From assembly GCA_910587195.1 (NCBI GenBank), contig CAJUKL010000001.1, forward strand, positions 1 to 64,000: a stretch of DNA of 64,000 nt. The letters are read 5' to 3'. The translations under genes and the position numbers were made by a program. Positions 1-6,863 of this stretch are shown here, in pieces (the stretch's first letter is position 1; every line of letters begins with the position of its first letter). The stretch comes from an uncultured Clostridia bacterium (lineage in GTDB: Bacteria; Bacillota; Clostridia; Lachnospirales; Anaerotignaceae). The notes below the pieces were generated by a model. That model saw only the letters and a list, made by a program, of their open reading frames with translations. It was not told the origin of the DNA and did not search any database.

Positions 1-63
1 TTTGTTGTTACCTGCTAATTTGTTATAAGAATTTAAAGCTGAAATATTGTGTTGAATAATCAT
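1..63 (-). CDS. hag: Flagellin, N-terminal fragment cut by the window edge
   Basis: Reading leftward from an ATG at 63, 21 codons encode MIIQHNISALNSYNKLAGNN plus a Lys. This is the classic start of the flagellin D0 domain (family consensus IxxNxxALN), the part that forms the inner tube of the filament and carries the export signal. The rest lies beyond base 1. A GGAGG ribosome site sits just upstream at 72-76, inside a probable CsrA site. The gene has its own sigma-28-like promoter and a leader of about 120 nt. It lies downstream of the cap and chaperone genes fliD and fliS on the same strand, fitting late flagellar expression. The fragment is short, but the match is specific. Confidence 0.9.
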   Translation of the reverse strand, partial: MIIQHNISALNSYNKLAGNNK

Positions 64-70
64 AAAATCT

Positions 71-106
71 ACCTCCATGTAGTTACGCGGGAAACTCCAT
101 TTTCCC
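71..106 (-). promoter_or_regulatory. Probable paired CsrA-binding sites in the flagellin leader
   Basis: On the minus strand the leader holds a hairpin GGGAAA-ATGGAG-TTTCCC (89-106) with GGA in a six-base loop. Next comes ACATGGAGGT (71-80), which matches the CsrA consensus ACANGGANGU exactly and contains the Shine-Dalgarno sequence. In Bacillus subtilis, CsrA represses hag through two such sites, one in a hairpin loop and one over the ribosome site, and FliW relieves it. The same layout here implies the same switch. csrA and fliW are not in the window. Confidence 0.75.
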
Positions 107-189
107 ACTATCCAATTTTTATTTAGTTACATGCCAACCGTCGACTTGAAGGCTTGAGAGTAAGTTGTTGTTTTTGCCTCTCATTTATT

Positions 190-215
190 ATATCGTAACT
201 TTCTCCTGAAACTTA
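190..215 (-). promoter_or_regulatory. Sigma-28 promoter of flagellin
   Basis: On the minus strand TAAG (-35, 212-215) is followed after 14 bases by TACGATAT (-10, 190-197). This is close to the sigma-D/sigma-28 consensus TAAA-N14/15-GCCGATAT. The start point would fall near 183, giving a leader of about 120 nt that includes the CsrA sites. The sigma-28 gene itself is at 12131-12916. Confidence 0.7.
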
Positions 216-248
216 ATAGCAAATTTTAAAAATTTAAAAAAAAATAAA

Positions 249-386
249 ACCTTGAGGGCGTTGCCCTCAAACACCTACTTCCTTTCTTGAAAGAAAGGAA
301 GTGAAAGAACTTTAATGTAAAAACTAACATTTTTGCTAAAAAAATTTCAATCTACTTAAAAAATAAGGAAAAACGATAGTTTTTCC
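249..386. repeat. Modular three-hairpin intergenic repeat, copy 1
   Basis: Three hairpins in a row: TTGAGGGC-GTT-GCCCTCAA (252-270), ACTTCCTTTC/GAAAGGAAGT (277-302) and GGAAAAAC-GATA-GTTTTTCC (367-386). The order (short GC-rich stem with a GTT loop, longer stem, GGAAAA...TTTTCC stem) recurs at 1139-1226, 58838-58920 and 63920-64000. The element fills the gap between the flagellin promoter and the FtsE-like gene. I see no reading frame in it. Confidence 0.6.
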
Positions 387-420
387 AAAAAAGCTTGCAG
401 AGTTTGAGGTTTCAAGGTTT

Positions 421-1119
421 TCACTCTTTTAAAATAGGCTTTAAGCCGCCCTTGGGAATATCCCGCGCAACATAGCCGGCACGCATCACAATCATGCGTT
501 TTTTCATCAACTTTGCCATTTCAATGGCGTGTGTTGCGACCACAACCGTCACTCCGCAGCGGTTCACCTCATCGAGCAAGCACATAATATCCCAAGCAGA
601 ATCTTCATCTAAATTGCCAGTTGGTTCATCTGCAATCAAAATCATGGGGTTATTGACCATAGCACGTGCCAGAGCAACCTTAAGACATTCCCCGCCTGAT
701 AATTCCTTTGGGTATCTATCTGCTTTTTTGTTCATATTAACAAGTCCAAGTGCTGCCGGCACATTCTGCTGAATAATTTTTTTTTCTGTTTCGAGGACTT
801 CCAGTGCAAAAGCGACATTTTGATAGACTGTTTTTTTTGGTAAAAGCTGGGTTTGCTGCCAAACAACGCCAATAGAGCGTCTGTAAAAAGGGAGTTCTTT
901 TCTGGAGATTTCAGCAAGGTCTTTGTCACGCACAAGCACACGTCCTTTGGTTGGTTCCAGTTCTTTTGTCAGCAGACGCAAAGAGGTACTTTTTCCGACG
1001 CCACTTTTGCCTAATAAAAAAACGAACTCACCTTGTTCGATATTCAAATTAAAATGGTTCAAGCCCACTGCATTATTTTCGAATGTTTTCACAACATTCT
1101 GATAAGAAATTTCCGTCAT
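421..1119 (-). CDS. ftsE: FtsE-like ABC transporter ATP-binding protein (no FtsX beside it)
   Basis: A cytoplasmic ABC ATPase of about 232 residues. Visible motifs are Walker A GKSGVGKST, Q-loop VVWQQTQLLP, signature LSGGE, Walker B MILIADEP followed by TGNLD, and a switch His in ATH. The run from RRSIGVV through the TVYQNVAFALEV-type segment and the DEPTGNLD region are FtsE hallmarks. FtsE pairs with membrane partner FtsX to control cell-wall hydrolases at division or during sporulation. Oddly, the usual QQR after LSGGE is replaced by CLK, and no ftsX follows: next on this strand come a repeat and flagellin. I chose ATG 1119, with GAGGGAG just upstream; a GTG at 1131 would add four residues. 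It could instead serve another FtsX-like permease. Confidence 0.75.
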   Translation of the reverse strand: MTEISYQNVVKTFENNAVGLNHFNLNIEQGEFVFLLGKSGVGKSTSLRLLTKELEPTKGRVLVRDKDLAEISRKELPFYRRSIGVVWQQTQLLPKKTVYQNVAFALEVLETEKKIIQQNVPAALGLVNMNKKADRYPKELSGGECLKVALARAMVNNPMILIADEPTGNLDEDSAWDIMCLLDEVNRCGVTVVVATHAIEMAKLMKKRMIVMRAGYVARDIPKGGLKPILKE

Positions 1120-1138
1120 TTTCTCCCTCACTTTTTAA

Positions 1139-1330
1139 AAACCTTAGGGGCGTTGCTCCTAAACCCCCACAAGCCCTTTAAAAAGGGCTTGTGCCTAAAC
1201 TTTTTTTGGAAAAACTTCGTTTTTCCTTCCATCTGTCAATAAATCTCTTTGTTATGTATGCAAAAGTTAAAGTTTTTTGTCCAACTTTTTTTCAAAAAAG
1301 TTGGTGGAGTTTGAGGCAACGCCTCAAGGT
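1139..1330. repeat. Modular hairpin repeats, two units head to head
   Basis: Plus-oriented unit: TTAGGGGC/GCTCCTAA (1144-1162), a 12-bp stem CACAAGCCCTTT/AAAGGGCTTGTG (1168-1193) and GGAAAAAC-TTC-GTTTTTCC (1208-1226). Inverted unit: CCAACTTTTTT/AAAAAAGTTGG (1281-1304) followed by TTGAGGC-AAC-GCCTCAA (1311-1327), preceded by the conserved stretch AAAAGTTAAAGTTTTTTG. Stem sequences differ between copies but stay paired. Confidence 0.6.
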
Positions 1331-1384
1331 CTTAAGATTCTTGTCGATTGCCTGTAGTTTGCGTTCTCTGACAAACTTCGTTCA

Positions 1385-1610
1385 TATTCCGTTCACAAAA
1401 GTTAAAGTTCTTTCGCTTCCTTTCACGCTTTCTTAAAAGAAAGCTTAGCAAAGAACTTTGTGCAAAACTTCGTTTTGCTGCTGTATATTGTACTTGAGTA
1501 GTTGTTGTAGATGAACAACAACGGAGCACCAACGGTTCAAAAATTCGTTCTGTTCTGTCTGTAAAAGTTAAAGTTCTTTCGCTTCCTTTCTTTCAAGAAA
1601 GGAAGGAAGT
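1385..1610. repeat. Partial copies of the hairpin repeat
   Basis: Two partial inverted-orientation units, both starting AAAAGTTAAAGTTCTTTCG (from about 1395 and 1562) and running into long pyrimidine/purine stems such as CTTCCTTTC/GAAAGGAAG (about 1582-1608). A version of the AAAACTTCGTTTTG hairpin is at about 1463-1476. Together with 1139-1330 they occupy nearly all of the gap between the FtsE-like gene and the C39-like peptidase. Open frames here are by-products of the repeats. Confidence 0.5.
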
Positions 1611-1611
1611 C

Positions 1612-1640
1612 TTTTCATTGTATCATAAAAATGCTATAAT
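1612..1640 (+). promoter_or_regulatory. Sigma-A promoter of the C39-like peptidase gene
   Basis: TTTTCA (1612-1617), a 17-bp spacer and TATAAT (1635-1640) with an extended TGC in front of the -10. The ribosome site AAGGAGGT follows at 1650-1657. Confidence 0.6.
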
Positions 1641-1664
1641 GGTTGTCGAAAGGAGGTAACTCTT

Positions 1665-2519
1665 TTGCGTTACTTGCGTATATTTTTAGTGTTTGTCTGT
1701 ACGTTTAGTGCTACATTTATTATTAGTTTCCAAAAAATCCCAAAAGTAAGCTTTTATTATTATAAACAATATCTTTTGGCATATCAAGTACCATCGCTTT
1801 CCTTTATGGACAAACAATATGTTTCTATTTTACCACGCCCTGTACCAAAAGCAAGCAAAGATTTTTCACAAAAGCAAAAAAAACAACCTTTGTCTATTTA
1901 TAATTTGACATCCCATGATGAACTAGCCGCTTCCGATACCACAGAAACAGGTTCCTATACCCTAGATGGTATTACATATTTAAAAAGCAATGCTAGAAAT
2001 ATTATTTATCTTAACCAAGCAGATGCCCGTTGGGGTAACAAACTCTATGGTGGAAATGACCCTATTGCAAAATATGGTTGCGGGCCAACGGCTATGGCAA
2101 TTGTTATTTCAAGCATGACAGGTTCTATTGTTTTGCCCAACCAAATGGCAGATTGGTCACGAGAAAATGGATATTATGCCTATGGTAGTGGTTCCTATCA
2201 CTCTTTAATACCAAATGCAGCGCAAGCCTTTGGCTTACAAGTCACTTCCTTAACAGACTTTACTTATGATACCATCAGGAGAGAACTTTCCACAGGCAAA
2301 ATGATTGTTGCGCTAATGAAAAAGGGTCATTTTACCACCAGTGGACATTTTATTATTGTTCATGGCACAACCTTAGATGGCAAAGTATTGATAGCTGACC
2401 CAATGAGCCTGGAAAACAGTTTAAAAGCTTGGGATATTGAAGTGTTGATGAACGAATTAAAAATTGGTGCAACAAGTGGCGGGCCATTGTGGTCTATCAG
2501 CCTGCCGGAAAACCCTTGA
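1665..2519 (+). CDS. Secreted or membrane-anchored C39-like cysteine peptidase domain protein
   Basis: 284 residues with an N-terminal hydrophobic segment (about residues 4-22, signal peptide or anchor), then a linker, then a C-terminal peptidase C39_2-like domain. Catalytic candidates are Cys in YGCGPTAMAIV, His in GHFIIVHG and Asp in IADP. Proteins of this family act outside the membrane; their substrates are mostly unknown. The start is a TTG at 1665, chosen because AAGGAGGT lies eight bases upstream and no ATG is close. The gene stands alone between a repeat block and the fliT-like gene, and ends inside its own terminator. No bacteriocin or ABC exporter genes are near, so bacteriocin processing is unlikely. 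Confidence 0.75.
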   Translation: MRYLRIFLVFVCTFSATFIISFQKIPKVSFYYYKQYLLAYQVPSLSFMDKQYVSILPRPVPKASKDFSQKQKKQPLSIYNLTSHDELAASDTTETGSYTLDGITYLKSNARNIIYLNQADARWGNKLYGGNDPIAKYGCGPTAMAIVISSMTGSIVLPNQMADWSRENGYYAYGSGSYHSLIPNAAQAFGLQVTSLTDFTYDTIRRELSTGKMIVALMKKGHFTTSGHFIIVHGTTLDGKVLIADPMSLENSLKAWDIEVLMNELKIGATSGGPLWSISLPENP

Positions 2520-2541
2520 TTTTTTTCAAGGGTTTTTCTTT
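2511..2541 (+). terminator. Intrinsic terminator of the C39-like gene, overlapping its stop codon
   Basis: AACCCTTGA, loop TTTTTT, TCAAGGGTT, then TTTCTTTT. The convergent fliT-like gene also ends inside it, so it probably serves both strands. Confidence 0.85.
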
Positions 2542-2951
2542 TCAGCATAAAAGGAATCTTTTCCCAGCAGTCTTTTGTTCATCACCTTATCTTTTTCAAT
2601 GATACCTTTTAAAACATTTCGTGTTCTTAGGCTAATAAGCATCAACATTTTTTCATCACTGTATTCTGTATTCATTGCCTGTTCTTGTGTATCTATTTTT
2701 AAAAGTCCTTTTAAAAAATGATACTCTTCCTCATCGCCGCTTGTCAATATTTCATCAATCTGACCATCAATATCATCAATGGTTTCCATAACTTCCATGC
2801 GCATCGTTAAAAACATATCCGTAGAAACGTTGTCATTTCTTTTGAGAGTTTCCTCAATATCATTCGTAATTTTTTCAATTTTGAGCATTTCACTATATTT
2901 TTTTTTCATCAAAGCTGTCAATTTTTTAATACACATTTCTATACTGTCCAT
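2526..2951 (-). CDS. Probable flagellar export chaperone, FliT/FlgN-like
   Basis: A 141-residue, charged, mostly helical protein. It has no membrane segment or enzyme motif. Its position, last gene after fliD and fliS on the same strand, is where FliT-type chaperones or regulators sit. FliT binds the cap protein FliD; FlgN binds hook-filament junction proteins. Sequence similarity to either is weak by eye, so the function rests on size, helical character and context. A hairpin with a T-run lies between fliS and this gene and may lower its expression. Confidence 0.5.
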   Translation of the reverse strand: MDSIEMCIKKLTALMKKKYSEMLKIEKITNDIEETLKRNDNVSTDMFLTMRMEVMETIDDIDGQIDEILTSGDEEEYHFLKGLLKIDTQEQAMNTEYSDEKMLMLISLRTRNVLKGIIEKDKVMNKRLLGKDSFYAEKKNP

Positions 2952-2971
2952 GTAAACGCCTCCTTCTCCTA

Positions 2972-2998
2972 AAAGAAAGACGGCAGAATTCTGCCGTC
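2972..2998 (-). terminator. Hairpin with U-run between fliS and the fliT-like gene
   Basis: Perfect palindrome GACGGCAGAATTCTGCCGTC (2979-2998), followed on the minus strand by TTTCTTTT. It is a terminator or partial attenuator. Confidence 0.65.
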
Positions 2999-3004
2999 AA
3001 TGTA

Positions 3005-3403
3005 TTATTTATTTACTTTTACCTGTGTTGTCTGTGCGCCATTCTTTTTATCTGCTTCTTTGAACGTATCACGTAACTCTATAATCAATGGTTTAATTTC
3101 CTCTATGATTTGTGTTTTTCTGCCGGCAGATAAACGAGCTAATTCATATTGAAAATATTCATACATTCGATATAGTTCTTGGCTAATTGCATATTTTCTA
3201 TCCAATGTACTGGATAAATAATCAATGATTTCTCTGCAACGAGTCACAGCCGCATCAAATTCTGTAAAATTTTCATTTTTCAAAGCAATTTCTGCTCTTA
3301 TTAATCTTTTAATTAATTCATCATACAACAATATCAGCATTTCTGCTTTTGTCATTGTATTAATAGATTGTGTTTTGTATTGTTGGTATCCGTTTTGATT
3401 CAT
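3005..3403 (-). CDS. fliS: Flagellin export chaperone FliS
   Basis: 132 residues, the normal FliS length. It opens with the conserved YQQYKTQSINTMTKAEMLI stretch and has the LLYDELIKRLIRAE helix. FliS binds the C-terminus of flagellin in the cytoplasm, preventing early polymerisation and guiding it to the export gate. It follows fliD directly (44-bp gap), the usual fliD-fliS order. The C-terminal tail after about residue 120 is short and polar. Confidence 0.93.
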   Translation of the reverse strand: MNQNGYQQYKTQSINTMTKAEMLILLYDELIKRLIRAEIALKNENFTEFDAAVTRCREIIDYLSSTLDRKYAISQELYRMYEYFQYELARLSAGRKTQIIEEIKPLIIELRDTFKEADKKNGAQTTQVKVNK

Positions 3404-3447
3404 AAATTAGTGAACCTTACCTTTCCTCAACTTTTTGTTTCAACCAA

Positions 3448-5973
3448 TTAGCTACTAAATTGCTGTGAAAGCCAGCCGCTTTGTGTATTCATTTGAGAGA
3501 TATATTTTTCCAAATTTGTAAATTGTTTATTGTATCTTGTTCTCTCTGTGTTCAATTTTGTAGTCAATGTTTTAATGAGGTTATCAAGTTCGTTCATTTG
3601 TTTTAAATAAGTATTTTGTAATAAAGACAATGGCGAACTTTTATTTCCTGCTCTTTCAATCAAAATACCTTTTGTAGCACCTGTAGTAGCAGCATATTTT
3701 TTACACAGTTCTTCCATACTGGTCATAACACCATTAAAGGTAGCACCTTCTTCGCCTTCTTCACTAGTAAAGAGTTTAGAAATACCTTCAGGGTCTGCTT
3801 CTACGGCTGCTCTAAACTTATCTTCATCAAATGAAATTTTACCGTTTTCAGAATAATCATTTGAAATAGTAATACCAGCATCTTCTAAAGCCTGAATATC
3901 TGTGTAAGAGAAAATTCTTCTTAATTCATTGGACAAATTACGAAGGTCTGTATCATTAAAAAGCATACCAGCTTTTGCTTTTTCTTCCCAGTTTTTAATC
4001 TCTGTTTCAGACATATCTTCCCTTTGTTCATCTGTCAAAGGTGCATAATCTCTATCACGTTTTGTTGATAATTCTTTGTTTACTAACTCAATGATAGCAT
4101 TATAGTCATCTATCATACCCTTTACAGCGTCCACAACTTTGTCGCTGTCTACTTGTGCATCAAAGGTAACTGCATCTTCTACCGCATCTGCTTTCAAAGT
4201 TCCATCATCATTGTAACCAAATTTACCACTTACAGTAATAGACAAACCATCTATATCAAATGTGTTACTGCTTCTTACAATGTCAACAGAACCTGCACCA
4301 TCACCAAAGTCAACAGTAATAATTGCATCTTGTCCTTTCGTAAATTTTGTTCTTGTGCTATCATAGATTGTTGTACCATCTGGATTTGTTGCTGATGTTG
4401 CACCAAACAATGTTTCAGCTAAATTACCACCTACATCTTTAATATCAATTTCTCCTGATGCACCAGAATCATTTGCCTTAACAGTAAAGCTATCAGATGT
4501 TTCATTGTAACTCATAGTTACACCGGCTTCAGACCGATTGATTTCATTCATCATATCGCCAATATTGACATCTTCTTTAAATTGGAACTCTACTCCATTG
4601 ATACTAAATTTATAGCCATCTACTTCTTCTGTTTCATAAGTAGGTTTACCATCACTATCTAGCACTGGTTTTTTGTCAGTATCCAATTTTGGTATTTTAT
4701 TTCCTTTGTCATCTAACTTATCTACTGTAATTTTTGTTGTAGTTAAGCCACCTGCACCAGCTAAACCAGAATTTTTAATAGAAGTTGCAACATTGACTCT
4801 ATTGGATTCGCCAGAAACCATGCCTAAAACGCCTTTTTCACCCAATAATCCAGCATCGCCACTAATTACTTTTAATACAGAGGAACCTTCTGTTGTTTCA
4901 AAAGTCAATTTTCCAGCCATAGCATTTGTAGCATTTACATCTGCTCCAACTGTAATTCTATTTTTACCAAATGCTTTATCTACTTGGTCTTGAATGGATT
5001 TACGGAAATCTTCAAAACTTGTAAATTTTTGCATATCTTCTTTAGATGGCATAGTAATTTTCTTTGTTGTGCCATTATAAGAAAGTGTCATAGATTTTCC
5101 TGCTAAAGTATCCAATACAGAAGCCTTTTTTTCTAAACGGCTATCTGTATTTGCTGTTTCGCCCGCATTATATGCACTACCTTTAATTTCTGTTGTAGTA
5201 CCATCTAATTTTGTTCCTGTTGAAACACCTAATGCAGTTAAAACGCCGCCTGTTTCACTTTCAATAGAAAAACCATTACCACCAGAATAACCAGAATCTT
5301 CTTTAAAGGTTAATTCTCCATTTGCAGATACAGAAGCTTCCACATAAATTTTATTATCATCAAATTGTTTATTGATTGCGTCAGCCACATCTTGCATTGT
5401 TTTATATTCTTTGCTGCTATCAAAAGAAATCCTATATGTTTTTTCGCTGTCACCAGCTCCATATTTTACAGTAAAGGAATTTCCAGCAATCGTACTGATA
5501 CCTACATCTGTATTACCTGACAAATCAATTTCTCCTGTTTCCATTGTCTTATCAGAAGCACTACCAATATTCATAGTAGTAGTAGTTGCCATTTGTTTTA
5601 CGCCTAAAATAGACATAGAACTTGCAGCATTTGAAGTACCTGTAGCTTTGATATATTTACTATTTTTTTCACTGATTACATTAATCAAGTTTCTGCTAAA
5701 AAAGGAACTACTTAAAAGATTTGTTTTAGGACTTGTAAAAGAAGTATATTTATTTCTAAAACCCACCAACAAGTCACTAATAGAACGCATTGCGTCTGTT
5801 TTCCACTGCAAAATTTGTTTACTTTGTTTTTGTTTTGCAATTCTTGCTCTTGTTGCAGCAGTCATGTTTTCAATCATTGTTTCTGTATCCATACCACTGG
5901 CAAGGCCACTGATTTTATTGTTATAAAAACTATTTGTGCTACCAGCACTGCTTACGCCATTTACTGATGCCAT
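3448..5973 (-). CDS. fliD: Flagellar filament cap protein FliD
   Basis: About 841 residues. The N-terminus reads NKISGLASGMDTETMIENMT, the FliD_N signature. The C-terminal FliD_C region has the coiled-coil segment ending LEKYISQMNTQSGWLSQQF. FliD caps the filament and folds incoming flagellin; it can also be an adhesin. The protein is much longer than the usual 450-550 residues, the extra being beta-rich, Gly/Asp/Thr-rich exposed domains between about residues 100 and 640. I chose ATG 5973 (AGGAAAGGG upstream) over an in-frame GTG at 5982. A sigma-28-like promoter lies upstream at 6033-6059, so it is expected to be a late gene with fliS. Confidence 0.93.
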   Translation of the reverse strand: MASVNGVSSAGSTNSFYNNKISGLASGMDTETMIENMTAATRARIAKQKQSKQILQWKTDAMRSISDLLVGFRNKYTSFTSPKTNLLSSSFFSRNLINVISEKNSKYIKATGTSNAASSMSILGVKQMATTTTMNIGSASDKTMETGEIDLSGNTDVGISTIAGNSFTVKYGAGDSEKTYRISFDSSKEYKTMQDVADAINKQFDDNKIYVEASVSANGELTFKEDSGYSGGNGFSIESETGGVLTALGVSTGTKLDGTTTEIKGSAYNAGETANTDSRLEKKASVLDTLAGKSMTLSYNGTTKKITMPSKEDMQKFTSFEDFRKSIQDQVDKAFGKNRITVGADVNATNAMAGKLTFETTEGSSVLKVISGDAGLLGEKGVLGMVSGESNRVNVATSIKNSGLAGAGGLTTTKITVDKLDDKGNKIPKLDTDKKPVLDSDGKPTYETEEVDGYKFSINGVEFQFKEDVNIGDMMNEINRSEAGVTMSYNETSDSFTVKANDSGASGEIDIKDVGGNLAETLFGATSATNPDGTTIYDSTRTKFTKGQDAIITVDFGDGAGSVDIVRSSNTFDIDGLSITVSGKFGYNDDGTLKADAVEDAVTFDAQVDSDKVVDAVKGMIDDYNAIIELVNKELSTKRDRDYAPLTDEQREDMSETEIKNWEEKAKAGMLFNDTDLRNLSNELRRIFSYTDIQALEDAGITISNDYSENGKISFDEDKFRAAVEADPEGISKLFTSEEGEEGATFNGVMTSMEELCKKYAATTGATKGILIERAGNKSSPLSLLQNTYLKQMNELDNLIKTLTTKLNTERTRYNKQFTNLEKYISQMNTQSGWLSQQFSS

Positions 5974-6032
5974 ATAAAACACCCTTTCCTTGATTTATTT
6001 TTTGAATCCTTTATCTTATTCTCTATACTTAT

Positions 6033-6059
6033 TTATCGACATATAGTATACTTTAATTA
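6033..6059 (-). promoter_or_regulatory. Sigma-28-like promoter of fliD
   Basis: On the minus strand GTCGATAA (-10, 6033-6040) is preceded after 15 bases by TAAT (-35, 6056-6059). The -10 shares GTCGATA with the candidates before cheV and the flgB operon. Confidence 0.55.
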
Positions 6060-6120
6060 AGATTAATTTTAAAATAAATGTGATACTTTTTATGTTTCAC
6101 AACAAAGGAGGTTTTTTATC

Positions 6121-6819
6121 ATGGCAGAAAAAAAGGATGATAACAAGGAAACAGTAAATGAAGAACAAAATATAGATGATGCTTCTGTATCAGACATTAT
6201 AAAAGAAAAATTATTAGAATTGGTAGACCCAAAAAAAGCAGCTGCTAAAAAAGAAGCTAAAAAAAAGGCAGCCGAAGAAAAGAAAAAAGAACAAGAAAGG
6301 ATGATAGAAAAAGAACAGGAACCAGAAGTCGTTGTTCCCACAGAAATTATTACACAAAAACTTGCTCCAAAAGATACTTTTATTCCTTTTTCAGAAATGG
6401 AGGAAAATGATATGCGTTTTTCTAAAAAAATTGAACTTAACGAAATGAAATTTGATGATGTAAGCACAAAACAAAATCTTACAGAAGAAGATTTTGAACA
6501 AGTTCTTAAAAACGACAACAAAAAAATTGAATTATATTCTGATGAATATGTTTACATCAATATTATGGAAACTTTTGTAAAAGAAATCATTGTAGACTAT
6601 ATGAAACAATATGCTACTTGCACTTGTAACCATTGTGTTATTGATACGATGGCATTGACCTTAACAAATCTTCCTTCCAAATATGTTGTCGTAAAAAAAG
6701 GAGACCTTGCACCATTACTTCATATGTACCATCAAAAATATTCTATCCAAATTTCAGCAGAATTGTTAAAAGCTTGCTTGGTTGTTTCAGGTTCTCCTCA
6801 TCACAAAAAAAGCGAATAA
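6121..6819 (+). CDS. ComFB-family protein with long charged N-terminal extension
   Basis: 232 residues. The last ~90 (about 140-228) match the ComFB family: a start like IMETFVKEIIVDYMKQY, a CTCNHC cysteine cluster that could hold a metal, then LTNLPSKYVV. The first ~140 residues are Lys/Glu/Ala-rich and probably disordered or coiled coil. ComFB was named from the B. subtilis comF operon; later reports describe some homologues as cyclic di-nucleotide (including c-di-GMP) receptors. It is transcribed away from fliD and toward an EAL/HDOD gene, the only plus-strand gene within the motility block. GGAGG precedes the ATG. A role in motility control is inference from position. Confidence 0.75.
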   Translation: MAEKKDDNKETVNEEQNIDDASVSDIIKEKLLELVDPKKAAAKKEAKKKAAEEKKKEQERMIEKEQEPEVVVPTEIITQKLAPKDTFIPFSEMEENDMRFSKKIELNEMKFDDVSTKQNLTEEDFEQVLKNDNKKIELYSDEYVYINIMETFVKEIIVDYMKQYATCTCNHCVIDTMALTLTNLPSKYVVVKKGDLAPLLHMYHQKYSIQISAELLKACLVVSGSPHHKKSE

Positions 6820-6827
6820 AAATAAAA

Positions 6828-6863
6828 AAAGATTGAGGAAAAAATATCCTCAATCTTTTTTTT
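6828..6863. terminator. Bidirectional terminator between the ComFB gene and the EAL/HDOD gene
   Basis: AAAGATTGAGGA/TCCTCAATCTTT with A-run on one side and T-run on the other. It serves both converging genes and overlaps the stop codon of the minus-strand gene. Confidence 0.85.

Noticed and set aside
107..189. c-di-GMP riboswitch in the flagellin leader
   Set aside because: Some GEMM-like fragments appear on the minus strand, but the conserved core and receptor stems are not present in order.
1033..1532. Several 60-80-residue open frames on both strands
   Set aside because: They follow the palindromic repeats or run antisense to the FtsE-like gene; low-complexity products and no ribosome sites.
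5372..5926. 184-residue plus-strand hydrophobic frame
   Set aside because: Antisense shadow of fliD; hydrophobicity arises from complementing polar codons.
6095..6105. Additional parS site upstream of the ComFB gene
   Set aside because: Only the half-site TGTTTCACA is present; the second half does not match.
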